Shown: positions 12,057 to 22,884 of the stretch, piece by piece
How positions within the stretch are numbered: the first letter of the stretch is position 1
Layout: each line of letters opens with the position of its first letter
Origin: Linyphia triangularis
Lineage: Eukaryota; Arthropoda; Arachnida; Araneae; Linyphiidae
NCBI GenBank assembly: GCA_963978545.1
Contig: OZ021732.1
Span: 63,836,714-63,900,713 of the forward strand
DNA: 64,000 nucleotides
Direction: 5' to 3'
Notes under the pieces: generated by a model
Told to the model about the DNA's origin: nothing
Databases searched by the model: none
Seen by the model: only the letters and a program-made list of their open reading frames with translations
Translations under genes and position numbers: made by a program

Positions 12057-12639
12057 AGCACCCAAAAATGAATCTTCTATACTGTTCTTTCTATTTTGAA
12101 ATTAAAACGTGCTTAATTAGTTTAACATAGGGATAGAACCTTTTGCCGTCATGAGTTTTACTGATTCAATGGAAATGTAAATATTTTTCGGTCCTAAATA
12201 TTTGTTCAAAATTTTTCAATTACAATTTGTTATAATTTTTGCTTACAAGCATTGGCTCAAATTCATAAATCTCCTAACTCAAGTTTAGGAATTGGGGTAC
12301 AAAATACATTATTCAGTTGGGATTTTTCCAGAAAACAGATTTTTGTAAAAAGTTTATACTTAATACTATTACGAATTCAACCTATTCATTAATATTTATA
12401 TTCTATACCTAATATCCCATTAGTACAAAGCATAAACATTACATTGAAATAATATTAGAATAATTTAACATATAAAAATAATAAAGCAATACCTAAAAAT
12501 TACAATGAAATCTTTAGATCAATAATATGGAAAAGGACCAGGTTTACTTATCACAATTCATTAATTTCAATTGAGAGAGTAACAGTCTATTCTGTTTGAT
12601 ATTTTGAGTATATTCTCTTAAATTGATCAATTGATCATA

Positions 12640-13110
12640 TCCAATTATAAAGAATCATTGAAAGAGGTCATAGCTGTATCTCCGTCTCTTTTCCACCGAG
12701 TTCCCAAATTACTCGAATTTGTCAACAATGATACTTTCCATTCTCGATGACAGAATCCTTACGACATCCAAACATAATTAAAAATAAAACTCTCTCTCTC
12801 TCTAGTTGAATTGAGACATCATCGACCTGTAAAAGAATGACAAGGTAATGGAAGAATAATATGATGGGAGTGGCGTCGTGCAGTTGTGCATTGTGGTGAC
12901 ATAAAGAGCGGGGTTGGAACCGCACGACACTCCTGACACTGAGGAAATGTCAATCGTGCCATTGATGTCTTTTCATAGACATCACAGCTGCTGTTGAAAT
13001 AGGCACCTGTTATTGTTTGTTACTCATACTCGATGGAATCCAAGAGATGTGTCTCATAGGACTGTGAAAACTAAAAGATGGATGTGAGTATTGCTTGTAT
13101 GAGAACAAAA
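12640..13110. other. GC-richer non-coding island B
   Basis: Lies just upstream of the Tc1 element. It contains a CT tract at about 12790-12803, AACAATG at 12724-12730, the spaced palindrome TGATGTCT-(6)-AGACATCA at 12963-12984 immediately followed by the E-box CAGCTG (12985-12990), and a second E-box CACCTG at 13004-13009. No reading frame is recognisable. Possible conserved regulatory element. Confidence 0.35.
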
Positions 13111-13267
13111 GGTTGGAGGTTTTCTTTGTTTATACCTTTATATTCAGTTTTGTAATGGAAAAACACACATATATATTTAGTAGAAAAGGAAAAAAAACGC
13201 AGTTGAGATGATAAAATGAGTTTTCGGCCATAATAAATCTAATGAAAGCAACACAGATATATGTTTC

Positions 13268-14798
13268 TACACTCACTTTCAAAAGTTAAGAAAAAACTCA
13301 AACTGAGAAGAAAATGTTATTTTCCGTAAACCAATCTGAATTAAAGAAGCAGAAATTTGCTGCAAAGGTAGAAGGAAGTATGCAAATATGTTAGGTAACA
13401 GCCAATCATGGTTTCGCGTAGAGAAATATGAAAAACAGGCAGTCGTATAAGAACCGGCATTCTGATGAACGGTGTTTAGAACATTCGTAAGATTTTTTTT
13501 CAAGATAGATGTGTTTCTATGGCTTCCAAAAGACGAATGGAAGATTCTGAGAACTAGCGGGTTGTCGGACGCTTTGAATCATGACAGTCTATCGCATCTG
13601 TTGCTCTTTTCTTCGGCGTTCATCATACCGTCATTTCACGATTATGAAAACAATAAAAACACTAGCTTAACAGTAGTTCAAGACCTGCAGCCGGTAGTTT
13701 AAGGGTTACGACCCCCTCGGAATATCGATATATTTCTGTTGTAGCCAAGCGGAATCGAAGATCGCCCTCCACACGTGTGACATCTATGGTTGCAACGGCC
13801 ATTGGTAAGACGATATCTGCTACAACTGTTCGTCGAAGACTACAACTGAATGGTCTGTACTCCCGGGTTTGTGTTCCTTTCTTTTTCTACTAGTTTGTGT
13901 TCCTTTATCCGTCCAATCCAAAGGGGTACGATTAAAGTGGTATCACCAGCATGTGCATTGGACTGTGTCTGATTGGGGCAACGTTATGTTCACATACGAG
14001 TCCAGATTTGCTCTACAACCCGATAATAAGCGTGTAAGTGTCTGGAGGGAACAAGGCACACGCAATTGGTCCCAGAACATTACCCAACATCACGCATTCC
14101 GTTGTGGAAGCATCATGGTCTGGGCAGGGATTTCATTAAGATATCGCACCGACCTGCACATCTTCCTTCTGTGACGACTGTACGTTATCGAGATGATGTT
14201 TTAGGCCCCATTGTGAAACTGTACGCTGCAGCAGTTGGTCTTTCTTTCGTTGTAATGGACGATAATGCGCGTCCCCATGGAGCAGCGACTTTCTGGAAAA
14301 TGAGGAGATTGCGCATATGGAGTGGCCGGCTTACTCGCCGACCTTAATCCTATTGAAAATCTTTGGGATGCCCTCGTCCATGCTGTATGTAGACGTTTCT
14401 CACCTCCAGAGATTTAGAAACTGCCATACAGGAGGAATGGCGATTACTGGACACTGCGATGGTTGATTCTCTCGTAACAAGCATGATCACACGCTGTACA
14501 CTTTGTATGCAGGTGAGGGGTGCTCACATACTTTATTAATGTCGGTTTTGGTTGGTTATTTTGAATTTAAAAATAATTTTGTTAATGTCGAAAATATGAC
14601 GTCATTTTATAATTTATAAAAATTCATTTTTTTTAATTTTTTTTTTTTTTTTATATACATCTTTGTTTGTAATTCTTTGTTTTGTTTCATGAATAAACAT
14701 AGAGCTACTTACTTGCAGCATTTCGTGTCAATCAAAACAGTACTTGTCCATTTTTTCGCGTTTTACCACTCTGTGCTTAGCTTTTGAAAATGAGCGTA
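13268..14798 (+). mobile_element. Tc1-like transposon with both termini and TA duplication, inactive
   Basis: The 5' end is TA (13268-13269) followed by CACTCACTTTCAAAAGTTAAG; the 3' end is CTTAGCTTTTGAAAATGAGCG followed by TA (14797-14798). The 21-nt terminal inverted repeats match at 18 positions by my count, and all three differences are transitions. The interior is a single transposase pseudogene with about 250 bp of leader and about 270 bp of A+T-rich trailer, including a long T tract at about 14633-14652. The element is about 1.53 kb including the TA, within the normal Tc1 size range. The element is complete in outline but cannot make transposase. Confidence 0.88.
13519..14520 (+). pseudogene. 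Tc1-like (DD34E) transposase, full length but disrupted
   Basis: The start ATG at 13519 gives MASKRRMEDSEN, then stops TAG at 13555-13557 and TGA at 13582-13584 within the first helix-turn-helix. The reading continues SIASVALFFGVHHTVIS, then VTTPSEYRYISVVAKRNR, RVTSMVATAIGK, SATTVRRRLQLNGLYS, VCVPLSVQSKG, HVHWTVSDWGNVMFTYESRF, GSIMVWAGISL, VVMDDNARPHGA, WPAYSP/DLNPIENLWDAL and LEDTA-type C-terminal helices ending near CTLCMQVRG. The first catalytic Asp in the FTDESRF-type motif is Tyr (TAC at 13995-13997, probably from GAC). The second (DDNARPH) survives. The third block is reached only after a one-base loss between SP and DLNP near 14343. A small insertion or local repeat disrupts the region around 13867-13900. 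No host gene is nearby. Certainly non-functional; the family call is strong from motif order. Confidence 0.9.
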
Positions 14799-17700
14799 TT
14801 TAAAATAATTTAAAACTTGTTTATTAATAATTATTAAAACACTGTTTGGTATAAAAGTTGATTGCTATTTATGTTTAGCATTTAAAAAACTATCATTGAA
14901 ACAAAAATTACTAAAGTAAATAATTTAAAAATTTATGGCTAAAAAAGTAAGATTTCTTTTAACATTAATTTGTCAATTCATTGACCTCATTTAAATTTCT
15001 AACCACTCTTTGGAAAATTATGAAATTTTGTATTTCGACGTCTTTTTGGAAGCTAAATCTAAATATGATATACTAGTATTATGGGGCTGCCATTGAACAT
15101 TTCAAAGTTTTGTTCAGTTTAAATATGTTGATTGAACTTATAAAAGAAAAAAAGAAAAAAAAACTATTTGCAATTATTCAAATCCTTCCACGATTCACAA
15201 CGGTACTTGACTTTTGTTATTTCTTCAATTAGATTATAAGATATAGCCATCACTCGGATTTTTTGCGTACTATACATATGTTTTGTTATGGTAAATCAGT
15301 TCCAGAAACTAAGTATGTATTTCCTGCTTTTCTTTATAAAATTTAATTTGTCTATGTTTTCAAATGGATTTCCACAGACAATCGGTTCTTTCAAGTATCA
15401 TCTTTTTGGCTAGAGGCCCTTTCCAGGATTGTTTCTGGATGTAGAACTTTGTCAGTAGTTGTGCAATGTACAAACTATATAATTTACATTTGAGCTGTGG
15501 TTGGCCATAAATTAACAGATTGGTCAGTGAGTTTGCTTTTCTAAGTTACTATAGTTGGGATCAAATTTTAAGGTATTTCCAGTTAAAATTCATATATTTT
15601 TACTAACTTTATCAAGACCTCTAAACTGAGTTACGATACATGTCTGAATTGTATTCTTAACAAATTGTTAGTTTCATTTCAGATATACTTTCATTTAAAT
15701 TATGATATGGAAATTGATATCGAGAAGACTATTCATTTGTAATATTTACTCATATCTGTAGAATTTTCAGTCAGATGCTCAGAACCTTTGTACGAGCATC
15801 ATACATTAGTGTAGTGTAGAAGGTAAAATTTTTAAAAGAATGAGTTTTTGTTGCATAAAACGTAGCTAACTATTTTAACTATATTTTCACTCAAATTTTT
15901 TCTTTTTTCGAGAAAATTAGCAATCCGTGGAAAAAAAGTTTCCGTACCTTCTTACAGAAATTTTTTATCGCCACAATTCTCTGACATTTCTCTTATGTTA
16001 ATTGAAATCAATTAAAAAATATGTTATTGTTTATGACTCATTCAATATTAAAACTTCACCCTGATTTAGTTTATTGTTCAAACTAACTAGTGTGACCGTG
16101 TGCAGCTTGTGCATTTAAGAATGCTTTAAAATTCCCTTTTTTTTTTTTTTTTTTTTTTTAAATTCTGATAGACTCTACTGGAACTGGATATTATATTCCT
16201 CGATTTTTGAGAGATGTAGGCTTCATTTGGTTACTTCAACGTGCTAAAATTGCTATTTTCTCTTTTCTACTGCCACTTACATATGCTCATTTTTGTCTTA
16301 CATTGCCTGGGCTAATTTATAAGTTGCAAATTTGAAATGAGATGTTAAAATAAAACTTTGAAAAAGAAAAGACTATATGCTCAAGAAATTTTAGAAATAG
16401 AATAACTTATTATTCATATTCCAAGGTCAGTTAAAAAAATATCAACGATATCTCCTCCCAGTTTTTCTCAAACGTTGAACTCTTTGCACTCAATATTGTG
16501 TAGTACAAATGAACAATGCGTTTTAGAATCATCTTTCAAACTATTTCAACTACGTACGTCCTTTGGGAAAATTGTTTTTATATATCGAACTTATAAGTTA
16601 GCCTATATTCATGCCACTGATATTATCTTTCTATTTTATATTATTTCACGAAGCAGTTGATTCAAGAAATTTTAGGAATTTATGGTTTAAAAGTGCTTAT
16701 GCGTTTTGACTATATTGTCTTGAAAGTCATTCTTTATTCAGAAATTTAGAAAACGTTAGTTTGGCACAGTATAGCTTTCGTATAGTTTTTGCACCTGAAA
16801 ATATCCAACACAACCAACCAAGCACGATAATGCTTTGGTAAGAAAAATCTTTGTCTTGTGCAGCATCTGGGAAAATATCGAATATAAAATTGTTTTTTAA
16901 AAAAGTATAACTGAATTAAAGTATGTCATTGGTCAATGGTATGATCTGGATTATTAGTGTTAGGATTTAAGTATAAAAATAGATTTTTAATACATTTTTA
17001 CTTCACCTAGGAACTCTGGTCTACTTTGAAATTACAGTTGACTTTTTAGAAAACTTTAATGTTAAAACTCTAATGATTTTACATTTAATCCCATTGTAAA
17101 CATAAATTGGAAGATTGTGATTTGAAAACCTTAATTATAAATAGCTTGTCTTAAAAAGAAATTTCACGTGGAAGCTTTTTCACCTAGTGTTTCATGAAAC
17201 TATTAATACACTTAGCTATTAATCCTAAGAGTATTAAATCAAATATTCCATCTTGAAATATGTGAAGTCTTTTGCAAATAAGCGTCATTTATATTTTTGT
17301 CACTATTGAAAGAGTAATGGATTCTTAAAAAATCTTCACACCATCAAAATGGCATAAATAGAAAGAAAAAAAAGAAAGAAAGAAACAGCATGAATGTTTT
17401 CTAGTAATAAAAAAAATATCACATAAACAGCATAATGACAACGTTTAAATATAATATAATGCCTTTCCAAGTGAGTAAACATCCTGAGACCACCCTTGAA
17501 GTTACCGCTTGAACAGGATTGGTTGGTAAAGTGAAATTTAAATTCATTTTTAAATCCTTCGATTCATTCTATAGGCTTCCCACTTTCTGCTCTAAAACGC
17601 CTTCATGAAACCGGTCTTAGCCACCCTCCTAGTTTAACGGACAGAAATTGAAATAAATTCAAAGCGCGTTGTTATATGAAAAAGTTTAATTTTGATAAAG

Positions 17701-19331
17701 TATAAAATATGATGAGCTTTTATAGTTCATTACATTGCATGTCATTGGTTCTTTCACTGTTTCATTCATTTATTTTCACCTTTTCTGGAAAATCGACGTG
17801 TCTAATATCGAACTATTTTCCGATAACCGATATGCTTTTAGATTCAACCGTCTAAAATTAACGTTTATTTAAAAAAAAAATTGGGATTTTTAATTAAAAC
17901 TTAGAAGGACATGCATTTGTTTTAATGTACTAGCCTTCTGGGGTATATTAAATATATACCGAAAAGCTAGTATATTATCAAGGTGTTATGTGTTTCTTTT
18001 CATTCATAAAAATACTTTAAAATGCGTTTTAGGTGTTTCTGAAAGCAGTAAGAGGCTACGAAAAACTGTATAATTTCAAGAGGTTATTAAGAGAAACTAA
18101 AAAAAAATTTACTATATATATCTATTACTTATTTACCAGTTTTTTTTTTTTGTTTTTTTTTGCTGCATAAGATAATTGAAATTCTGATTTTCATAGAAAC
18201 ATGGTTTAGCTTTTAAACCAGATGTTAGTAACTTTAGTTGTAACGATTTCAAAAATAATTTCATAAACACGAATCAGTTGAAATTGTTTGATTTGTCTAA
18301 GTATAAATGTGTAAAACTGTCTCTGAAAGTTAAATTTATGTAGACACTTAAGTTATTCATAGAAAAAAATTCAAAATCATTGCTAGTTTAAAAAAAAAAC
18401 AAAAAAAACTAAAATGGATCCTGACAGTATACACTCATTCAATTGTATTTACTGTGATTATTAAATAACTTCTCTTAAGTAGAGTATATATAAACATTTT
18501 GAAATTAATAAATAGTTTTTGTTAACCCACTGTTGTTTTTATTAACAAAATATCATTAGAAATCCTCCACAATTCAAAACCAAAAAATATATATTTGCTC
18601 CTAACATAATATATTTGTCTCAAAAAGGTAAAAAGACTTGAAGTATTTTCTATTTGCAAGAAGTTTTAATATCGTACCTTGCAGTCTCTCATTTCAAAAT
18701 GACGAAACACGATGGAAATCATATAAGATTGTTTCTAGTCTTTTACCTGTCTACTGGTGGTAGTTTTCAGGGTTTCCTTACATTTCTAAAGGCAAATGCG
18801 GAGCTGTTTCTCCGAACCTTGAACTAGTAACATACCGCACAGTTTATCTCCTGTATAATCCTTACGCCAAAGACTTCTTTCCAATGCAATCAATCAAACT
18901 TTTTCATTAGTAATTGCATTTTAAAAAGAAGAACTCTACAATAAAAAACTACTCAAGTTCACTGTAAAATAGTTAAAATAAACGTAAAATTTTTCCTCGG
19001 TTATTTTAATATCACAAGAAACATTGAAATTATCTTAAAAACTTTATTACTTATCTATTTTTGTAAATATTTTTTTGGAGAACCTATTTATCCTTGGATT
19101 CCAAAATACTTTTGTATAAAAATGTTTAGTAAAAATATCTCGGTTCTTAGCTTATTTTAATGAAAAGATTCTCGAATTTTGGGAGCAAGTAAATTTGGTA
19201 CCAAACTTTTATTCAACTACAATCACTCCATCCAATCATAATCGAAAATGTTTGTTCAGACAACAACAAATGCTTATTTTGTTTTCCGCTTATATAGCGT
19301 TTGATTAAGACGTCACCAGATATAAGCTTTG
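14799..19331. other. A+T-rich non-coding stretch
   Basis: No gene recognised. It contains a 23-nt T tract at about 16138-16160, a GAAA-type microsatellite at about 17361-17386, an imperfect hairpin with ACTAGC/GCTAGT and GGTATAT/ATATACC arms at about 17929-17973, and T/A tracts near 18141-18162 and 18390-18410. A slightly GC-richer patch lies at about 17460-17640. CCAACCAACCAAGC at about 16811 resembles a SINE tail but has no body attached. Confidence 0.5.
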
Positions 19332-19395
19332 TCTATAACAATAAAACAAGCTGTGTGTCTGTGGATCTATAGAAACCTACTTAAAATTGGAGTAC

Positions 19396-19568
19396 AGCTT
19401 GGCGTCCACTATAGTTGAGCAGAGCAGAGCGGAGTGGACTAGAGCCAGTTACAAGGCTGCCAACGTCTACTATAGCACGAGGCTCGTGCTACAATGGACG
19501 TTGACAGACTTGTAATTGGCTCTAATCCACTCCGCTCTGCTCTGCTCAACTATAGTGGACGCAAAGCT
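19396..19568. mobile_element. 173-bp near-perfect palindrome (hairpin MITE) inside the Helitron
   Basis: The left arm starts AGCTTGGCGTCCACTATAG and the right arm ends with its complement CTATAGTGGACGCAAAGCT. The arms meet at AGCACGAG/GCTCGTGCT (19474-19490) with essentially no loop. By eye about nine in ten positions pair across the arms. The tip motif CGTCCACTATAG recurs as CGTCTACTATAG in the inner part, so each arm has an internal direct repeat. The surrounding Helitron minisatellite is interrupted exactly here (AGTACAGCTT before, AAGCTCTG after), which shows insertion after the minisatellite existed. No clear target duplication is visible beyond the AGCTT/AAGCT at the edges. It is GC-richer than its host. 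Confidence 0.75.
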
Positions 19569-19573
19569 TTAAG

Positions 19574-20470
19574 CTCTGAAATTTTCAGCATAAGTAGTTT
19601 TGGCATTCTAATTTTATACATGTCAAACAGAATGTTAAAATTTTAACTAGTTCTTTTTTAATTAATTTTTTATTATTATTAATTTTACAAAGCGACTTCA
19701 AACAGAGATACAGCTCCAAAATTTTCCACCTACGTAGTTTTAGCCTTCTAATTGCAGTTTTAAAAACGGAATTTTAAAATTTTGATAAGTTTTTTTAATT
19801 AGTTTTCTTGATTAACTAACAATATATTTTTAATAAAACGACTTCTAATGGGGCTACAGCTCTGAAATATTCAACATAAGTAGTTTTGGCCTTTTAATTG
19901 GACTTTTCAAAAAGCGAATTTTAAATTTTTATTTTGCTCTTTTTTAAATAATTTTTTTTAATTAATAAACATTTTACAAAACGACTACTAATAGGGTTAA
20001 AGCTCTGAAATTTTCACCATAAGTAGTTTTGGCCTTCTAATTGGACTTTTGAAAAACAGAATTTTAAATTTTTATTTTCTTTTTTGTTATTTTTTTTAAT
20101 TAATTAATATTTTACAAAACGATTTCTAATCGGGCTACAGCTCTAAAATTTTCAACATAAGTAGTTTTGGCCTTCTAATTGGACTTAAGAAAAACAGAAT
20201 TTTCAGTTTTTGTTTAGTTCGTTATTAATTAATTTTTTTAATTAATTAACAAATATTTTACAAGACGATTTGTAATTGGGCTACAGTTCTGAAATTTTCA
20301 GCACAAGTAGTTGTGGCCTTCTAATTGGACTAACAAAAAGAATGTTAAAATTTTAATTTGTATTTAATTATTTTTTTCACAAAAAGGGACTTCTAATAGG
20401 CCTAGAGCTCTGAAAGTTTCAACATAAGTAGTTTTGGCTTTTAATTTTGCTTTCCGCAAACACATGTTAA
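19574..20470 (+). repeat. Minisatellite, about seven units of roughly 140 bp
   Basis: Units begin with CTCTGAAATTTTCARCATAAG at 19574, 19714, 19860, 20003, 20141, 20287 and 20408, giving spacings of 140, 146, 143, 138, 146 and 121 bp. Each unit contains AGTAGTTTTGGCCTTCTAATT, then an A/T-rich variable middle, and closes with ACGACTTCTAATRGGGCTACAG. The last unit decays after about 20470. The closing motif also appears just upstream of the inserted palindrome (GGAGTACAGCTT), so the array started there. It is internal to the Helitron-like element. Confidence 0.85.
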
Positions 20471-20562
20471 AATAATCTTAAAAGGGTGTTGCATTATTGT
20501 ATTAACTGGGAAGTTTTTTTTCTCGACAAGGGAGAGGCTTCCAATATTAAGGCTTTACGTAG

Positions 20563-20765
20563 CAATTAGATTTTAGTGAGTGAAGCGAGCTTATGCTTAT
20601 GCAACAATGAACCTTTCAGAGAGAGAAGCGAGCCTATGCTTGCATAGCAATGAACCTTTCAACGAGTGAAGTAAGACTGTGTTTATGCGTCAATGAACTT
20701 TTCAAAGAACGAAGTAAGCTTGATTTTGCGTAGCGATGAACTTTCCTGCGAGCGAAGCGCCAAAA
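20563..20765 (+). repeat. 43-bp minisatellite, five units
   Basis: Units begin at CAAT near 20563, 20605, 20648, 20691 and 20734 (spacing 42-43 bp), with the pattern CAATGAACCTTTCA...GAGYGAAGCGAGC...TATGCTTATG. The GC content is higher than the neighbouring 140-bp array. It lies just upstream of the Helitron 3' end; such GCGAAGCG-rich runs near the 3' tip are familiar from arthropod Helitron-like elements. Confidence 0.8.
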
Positions 20766-20985
20766 ACTGGGACCTATACACGAATGACGGATTTCCGCAA
20801 CGCGTGGCCTCACAGCTAGCTAAAATATTGCACATGTTAAAATTTCGAGGCGAAGCATGGGTATTCAGCTAGTATGTAATAAAAAATCACTTCAGTGATC
20901 GAATAAAACATTTTAATTGCTTATACTCTGCATTCAAATTAACGCATTACTGCTATTGTATATGACAAAAGTTTTTGGTAGGCCC

Positions 20986-21173
20986 CTAATGTCTGTGGGG
21001 TTAGCGTTTTGACATCGCATGCAAAAAGTGTCGGGTTCGAATCCCGTGTTAGACATAAATGTTCGCTATGGTTCGGAATCTACGTTAAGTTGTAGGTCCG
21101 GCCTGATTAGCTGTTATTGGGCACAAGTGTAGTGTAGGTTATTGAGCGCACAAACCAACCAATCATCTAATGT
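20986..21173 (+). repeat. tRNA-derived SINE
   Basis: A tRNA-like head starts GTCTGTGGGGTTAGCG and contains a perfect polymerase III B box GGTTCGAATCC at 21034-21044, closing with AGACA opposite the initial GTCT. The A-box region is short of the consensus, probably from a small deletion. A roughly 100-bp body follows (ATGTTCGCTATGGTTCGG ...) and an ACCA-type tail (CAAACCAACCAATC). CTAATGT at 20986-20992 and 21167-21173 is a possible short target duplication. The fragment at 3247-3366 looks like a 5'-truncated member of the same family. Confidence 0.75.
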
Positions 21174-21179
21174 GTTTGG

Positions 21180-21989
21180 GAAAACATTGCATTAGGCCTA
21201 CCAGCTAGAAAAGGAGTGGCAATCACTCTTTGACACTCTGTGCACATTGTCGGTTGCACGCCCACTCTTATTCACATCAATGAGTGAGGTTTTTTTTTTT
21301 CTTTTTTCATAGTGTGTTCTGAAATACAATCCGTTAGAAATGCTGTCGAAGTGACACGTGTTAGAGGAGGTCCGTACGTATTCTATTGTATCCCCTCTCC
21401 CCTCTGAATCGTCAGTTTTCATTGTGTACGTAACCCGAGAACCGTATGCGGAAAATGAAAGGGGCAGTTATAAGCAGTTTATTCTTTCGATTAATCAGTA
21501 AGGGTGGTTGTGGTCGCATTTCATGGATTTTCGCTTTGCTGGAGATTGCGTCACGCGTCCGGTGTCGAACTGTATTTATGTGTCAATGGAAAGAATCAAG
21601 TTTCAGATTGTCCCGATTTCATTCATGCCCGAATAAAATGGCTGGTTTTGAGTAGATGTTCCTTTTGTGTACTTTTAAATTACTTCTTCTTGAATATCTC
21701 GTACTTTTAATTGGAAAAAAAAAAAACTATTTTTTGTTTCTGAGCTGAGCTGCTAACCCCAGTAGCACAAATAAGCACGTCAATATATTGAAATATGTAA
21801 ATAGTCTTAGCCAATCTCGCCCAGTTCTGGATCGCAATATACTGGAAATTTTAAAATGCTAATGCAGAGGTTTAAAATTGAAGTATAGTGTCACAAAAAA
21901 GGGCGGAGGGGTTAAAAATATACTTTGTGATTATTGTGACATGTTTATTTTTTCAAAAAATTGTGCACTTCGGAACGATGCTCGAATTT
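21180..21989. other. GC-richer non-coding island C
   Basis: Composition is raised to about 21660, then falls. It includes an E-box CACGTG at 21355-21360 in TGACACGTGTTA, TCACGCGTCC near 21551, and a polypyrimidine tract at 21292-21307. Overlapping short open frames at 21446-21710 are not recognisable and shift between frames, so they are treated as accidental. Possible regulatory element. Confidence 0.3.
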
Positions 21990-22881
21990 CAACAGTGACT
22001 GGCCAATCTTCCCAGAACCCGTGTTTCCTACATTGTCCAATACCTCTGTGCTACCTGCGTATTTTGGAATGAAACAAAACCAACTAGAAACCCATTTCAC
22101 ACACTTCTAAAAATAAAAGTTGCGAACGCCAATTACAAATCTCAATTCCCTCGAAAGGGGCTCAGAATCCTGATATTCAAGCTTACACGCACAGACGAAA
22201 CCAAACCGACAATTTACCAGAACCAAATATACATTAAAAAAAACCCCTCTTTTATGAGATCAGCAACTAAAAAATACTCACCACCTTTTGCAAAAATTTC
22301 GCCACACAACAGAATGAAAGCTCTACAGAAAAGAGATAGATGATGGTTCTAGAAAATGAAGACATGACATTCAAGCTCTCAACTCGATATCAGATGGCAG
22401 GAACAAAGAACTTCCTCGTGTATCCAACAGAAGAACAAAGCGGGCCACCTATCAAATTAATCAGCGATGGGCTGACCTCTCAATCAGCGTACAAACCTTT
22501 CAATCAGCAGACAAAAGCCAAGCATTGCGCGCTCGGCCGCTAATAATGACTTAAAACGCGCGTGATGCTTTTGTTGAGGTTGGCAGCTGTAAGCTTGTTG
22601 AAGCACTTTGCAAGAAATAATAGCATGTTTGATGGGGGAGTCCATTTATCGAGGGCGTCAAAAATCAATTAGCCCACCGAAACTGGGGTCTGCCATAGCT
22701 TCTAACGTCCGTGCTCAGCTTTTGTTTAGCTTTTCTTTTGAATAGTGATAGCAACATGGAGGATGAAGTAAATGCTTTGGTTCAGTCTGCCTTAAAATTA
22801 CCGTTTGATTCTATCTGTGGGGATGTGTATCCTTTAAGAGAAGCCAAGCGTGGCTTTTTTATACTTTTTTTTTTTTTTTTT
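21990..22881. other. GC-richer non-coding island D
   Basis: Holds three copies of the heptamer AATCAGC at 22459-22465, 22482-22488 and 22502-22508, the last two inside an identical TCAATCAGC 20 bp apart. It also holds CGCGCTCGGCCGC near 22528, paired with AAACGCGCGTG downstream, and a short open frame with a good start context at 22756. This is the most promoter-like island in the window, but no TATA box or splice donor can be defended. Confidence 0.35.
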
Positions 22882-22884
22882 TAA
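22756..22884 (+). other. 42-codon open frame with good start context; possible exon or processed fragment
   Basis: Starts in GCAACATGG, a favourable initiation context, and reads MEDEVNALVQSALKLPFD then SICGDVYPLREAKRGFF, before running into an 18-nt T tract (22865-22882) where TAA closes it. The first 33 residues look protein-like: mixed charge and hydrophobicity, no low complexity, and GC-richer codons. I do not recognise the sequence. There is no clear GT splice donor before the T tract (only GATGTGTAT near 22822). It could be a 5' coding exon whose donor I miss, a truncated retrocopy, or chance. Confidence 0.15.

Larger units (their letters stand above)
9721..12639. other. A+T-rich non-coding stretch with two 52-nt hairpins
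   Basis: No coding region is seen. It contains two compact hairpins (listed separately), a 21-nt T tract at 11640-11660 and a partial TTAA MITE. A short CT-rich/GC-richer patch sits at about 11400-11470. The open frames near 10481-10996 are low-complexity, rich in Phe, Ile and Asn, as expected by chance in this composition. Confidence 0.5.
19332..20872 (+). mobile_element. Non-autonomous Helitron-like element
   Basis: The 5' end TCTATAACAATAAAACAAGC followed by TGTGTGTCTGTGGATCTAT matches, from memory, the 5' tip common to arthropod Helitrons. The 3' end is TTCGAGGCGAAGCATGGGTA then TTCAGCTAG, ending in CTAG with T following at 20873; Helitrons end in CTRR and insert 5' of T. The GC-rich piece before the end would be a degraded terminal hairpin. 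The base before the 5' TC is G rather than the expected A, so the 5' boundary is less certain. Between the ends are a roughly 140-bp minisatellite, a 43-bp minisatellite and an inserted 173-bp palindrome. No Rep or helicase coding sequence is present, so it depended on helper proteins. Confidence 0.7.

Noticed and set aside
20991..21055. Functional tRNA gene
   Set aside because: A B box and partial acceptor pairing exist, but the D-arm/A-box region is shortened, no convincing anticodon arm forms, and a SINE body with ACCA tail follows.
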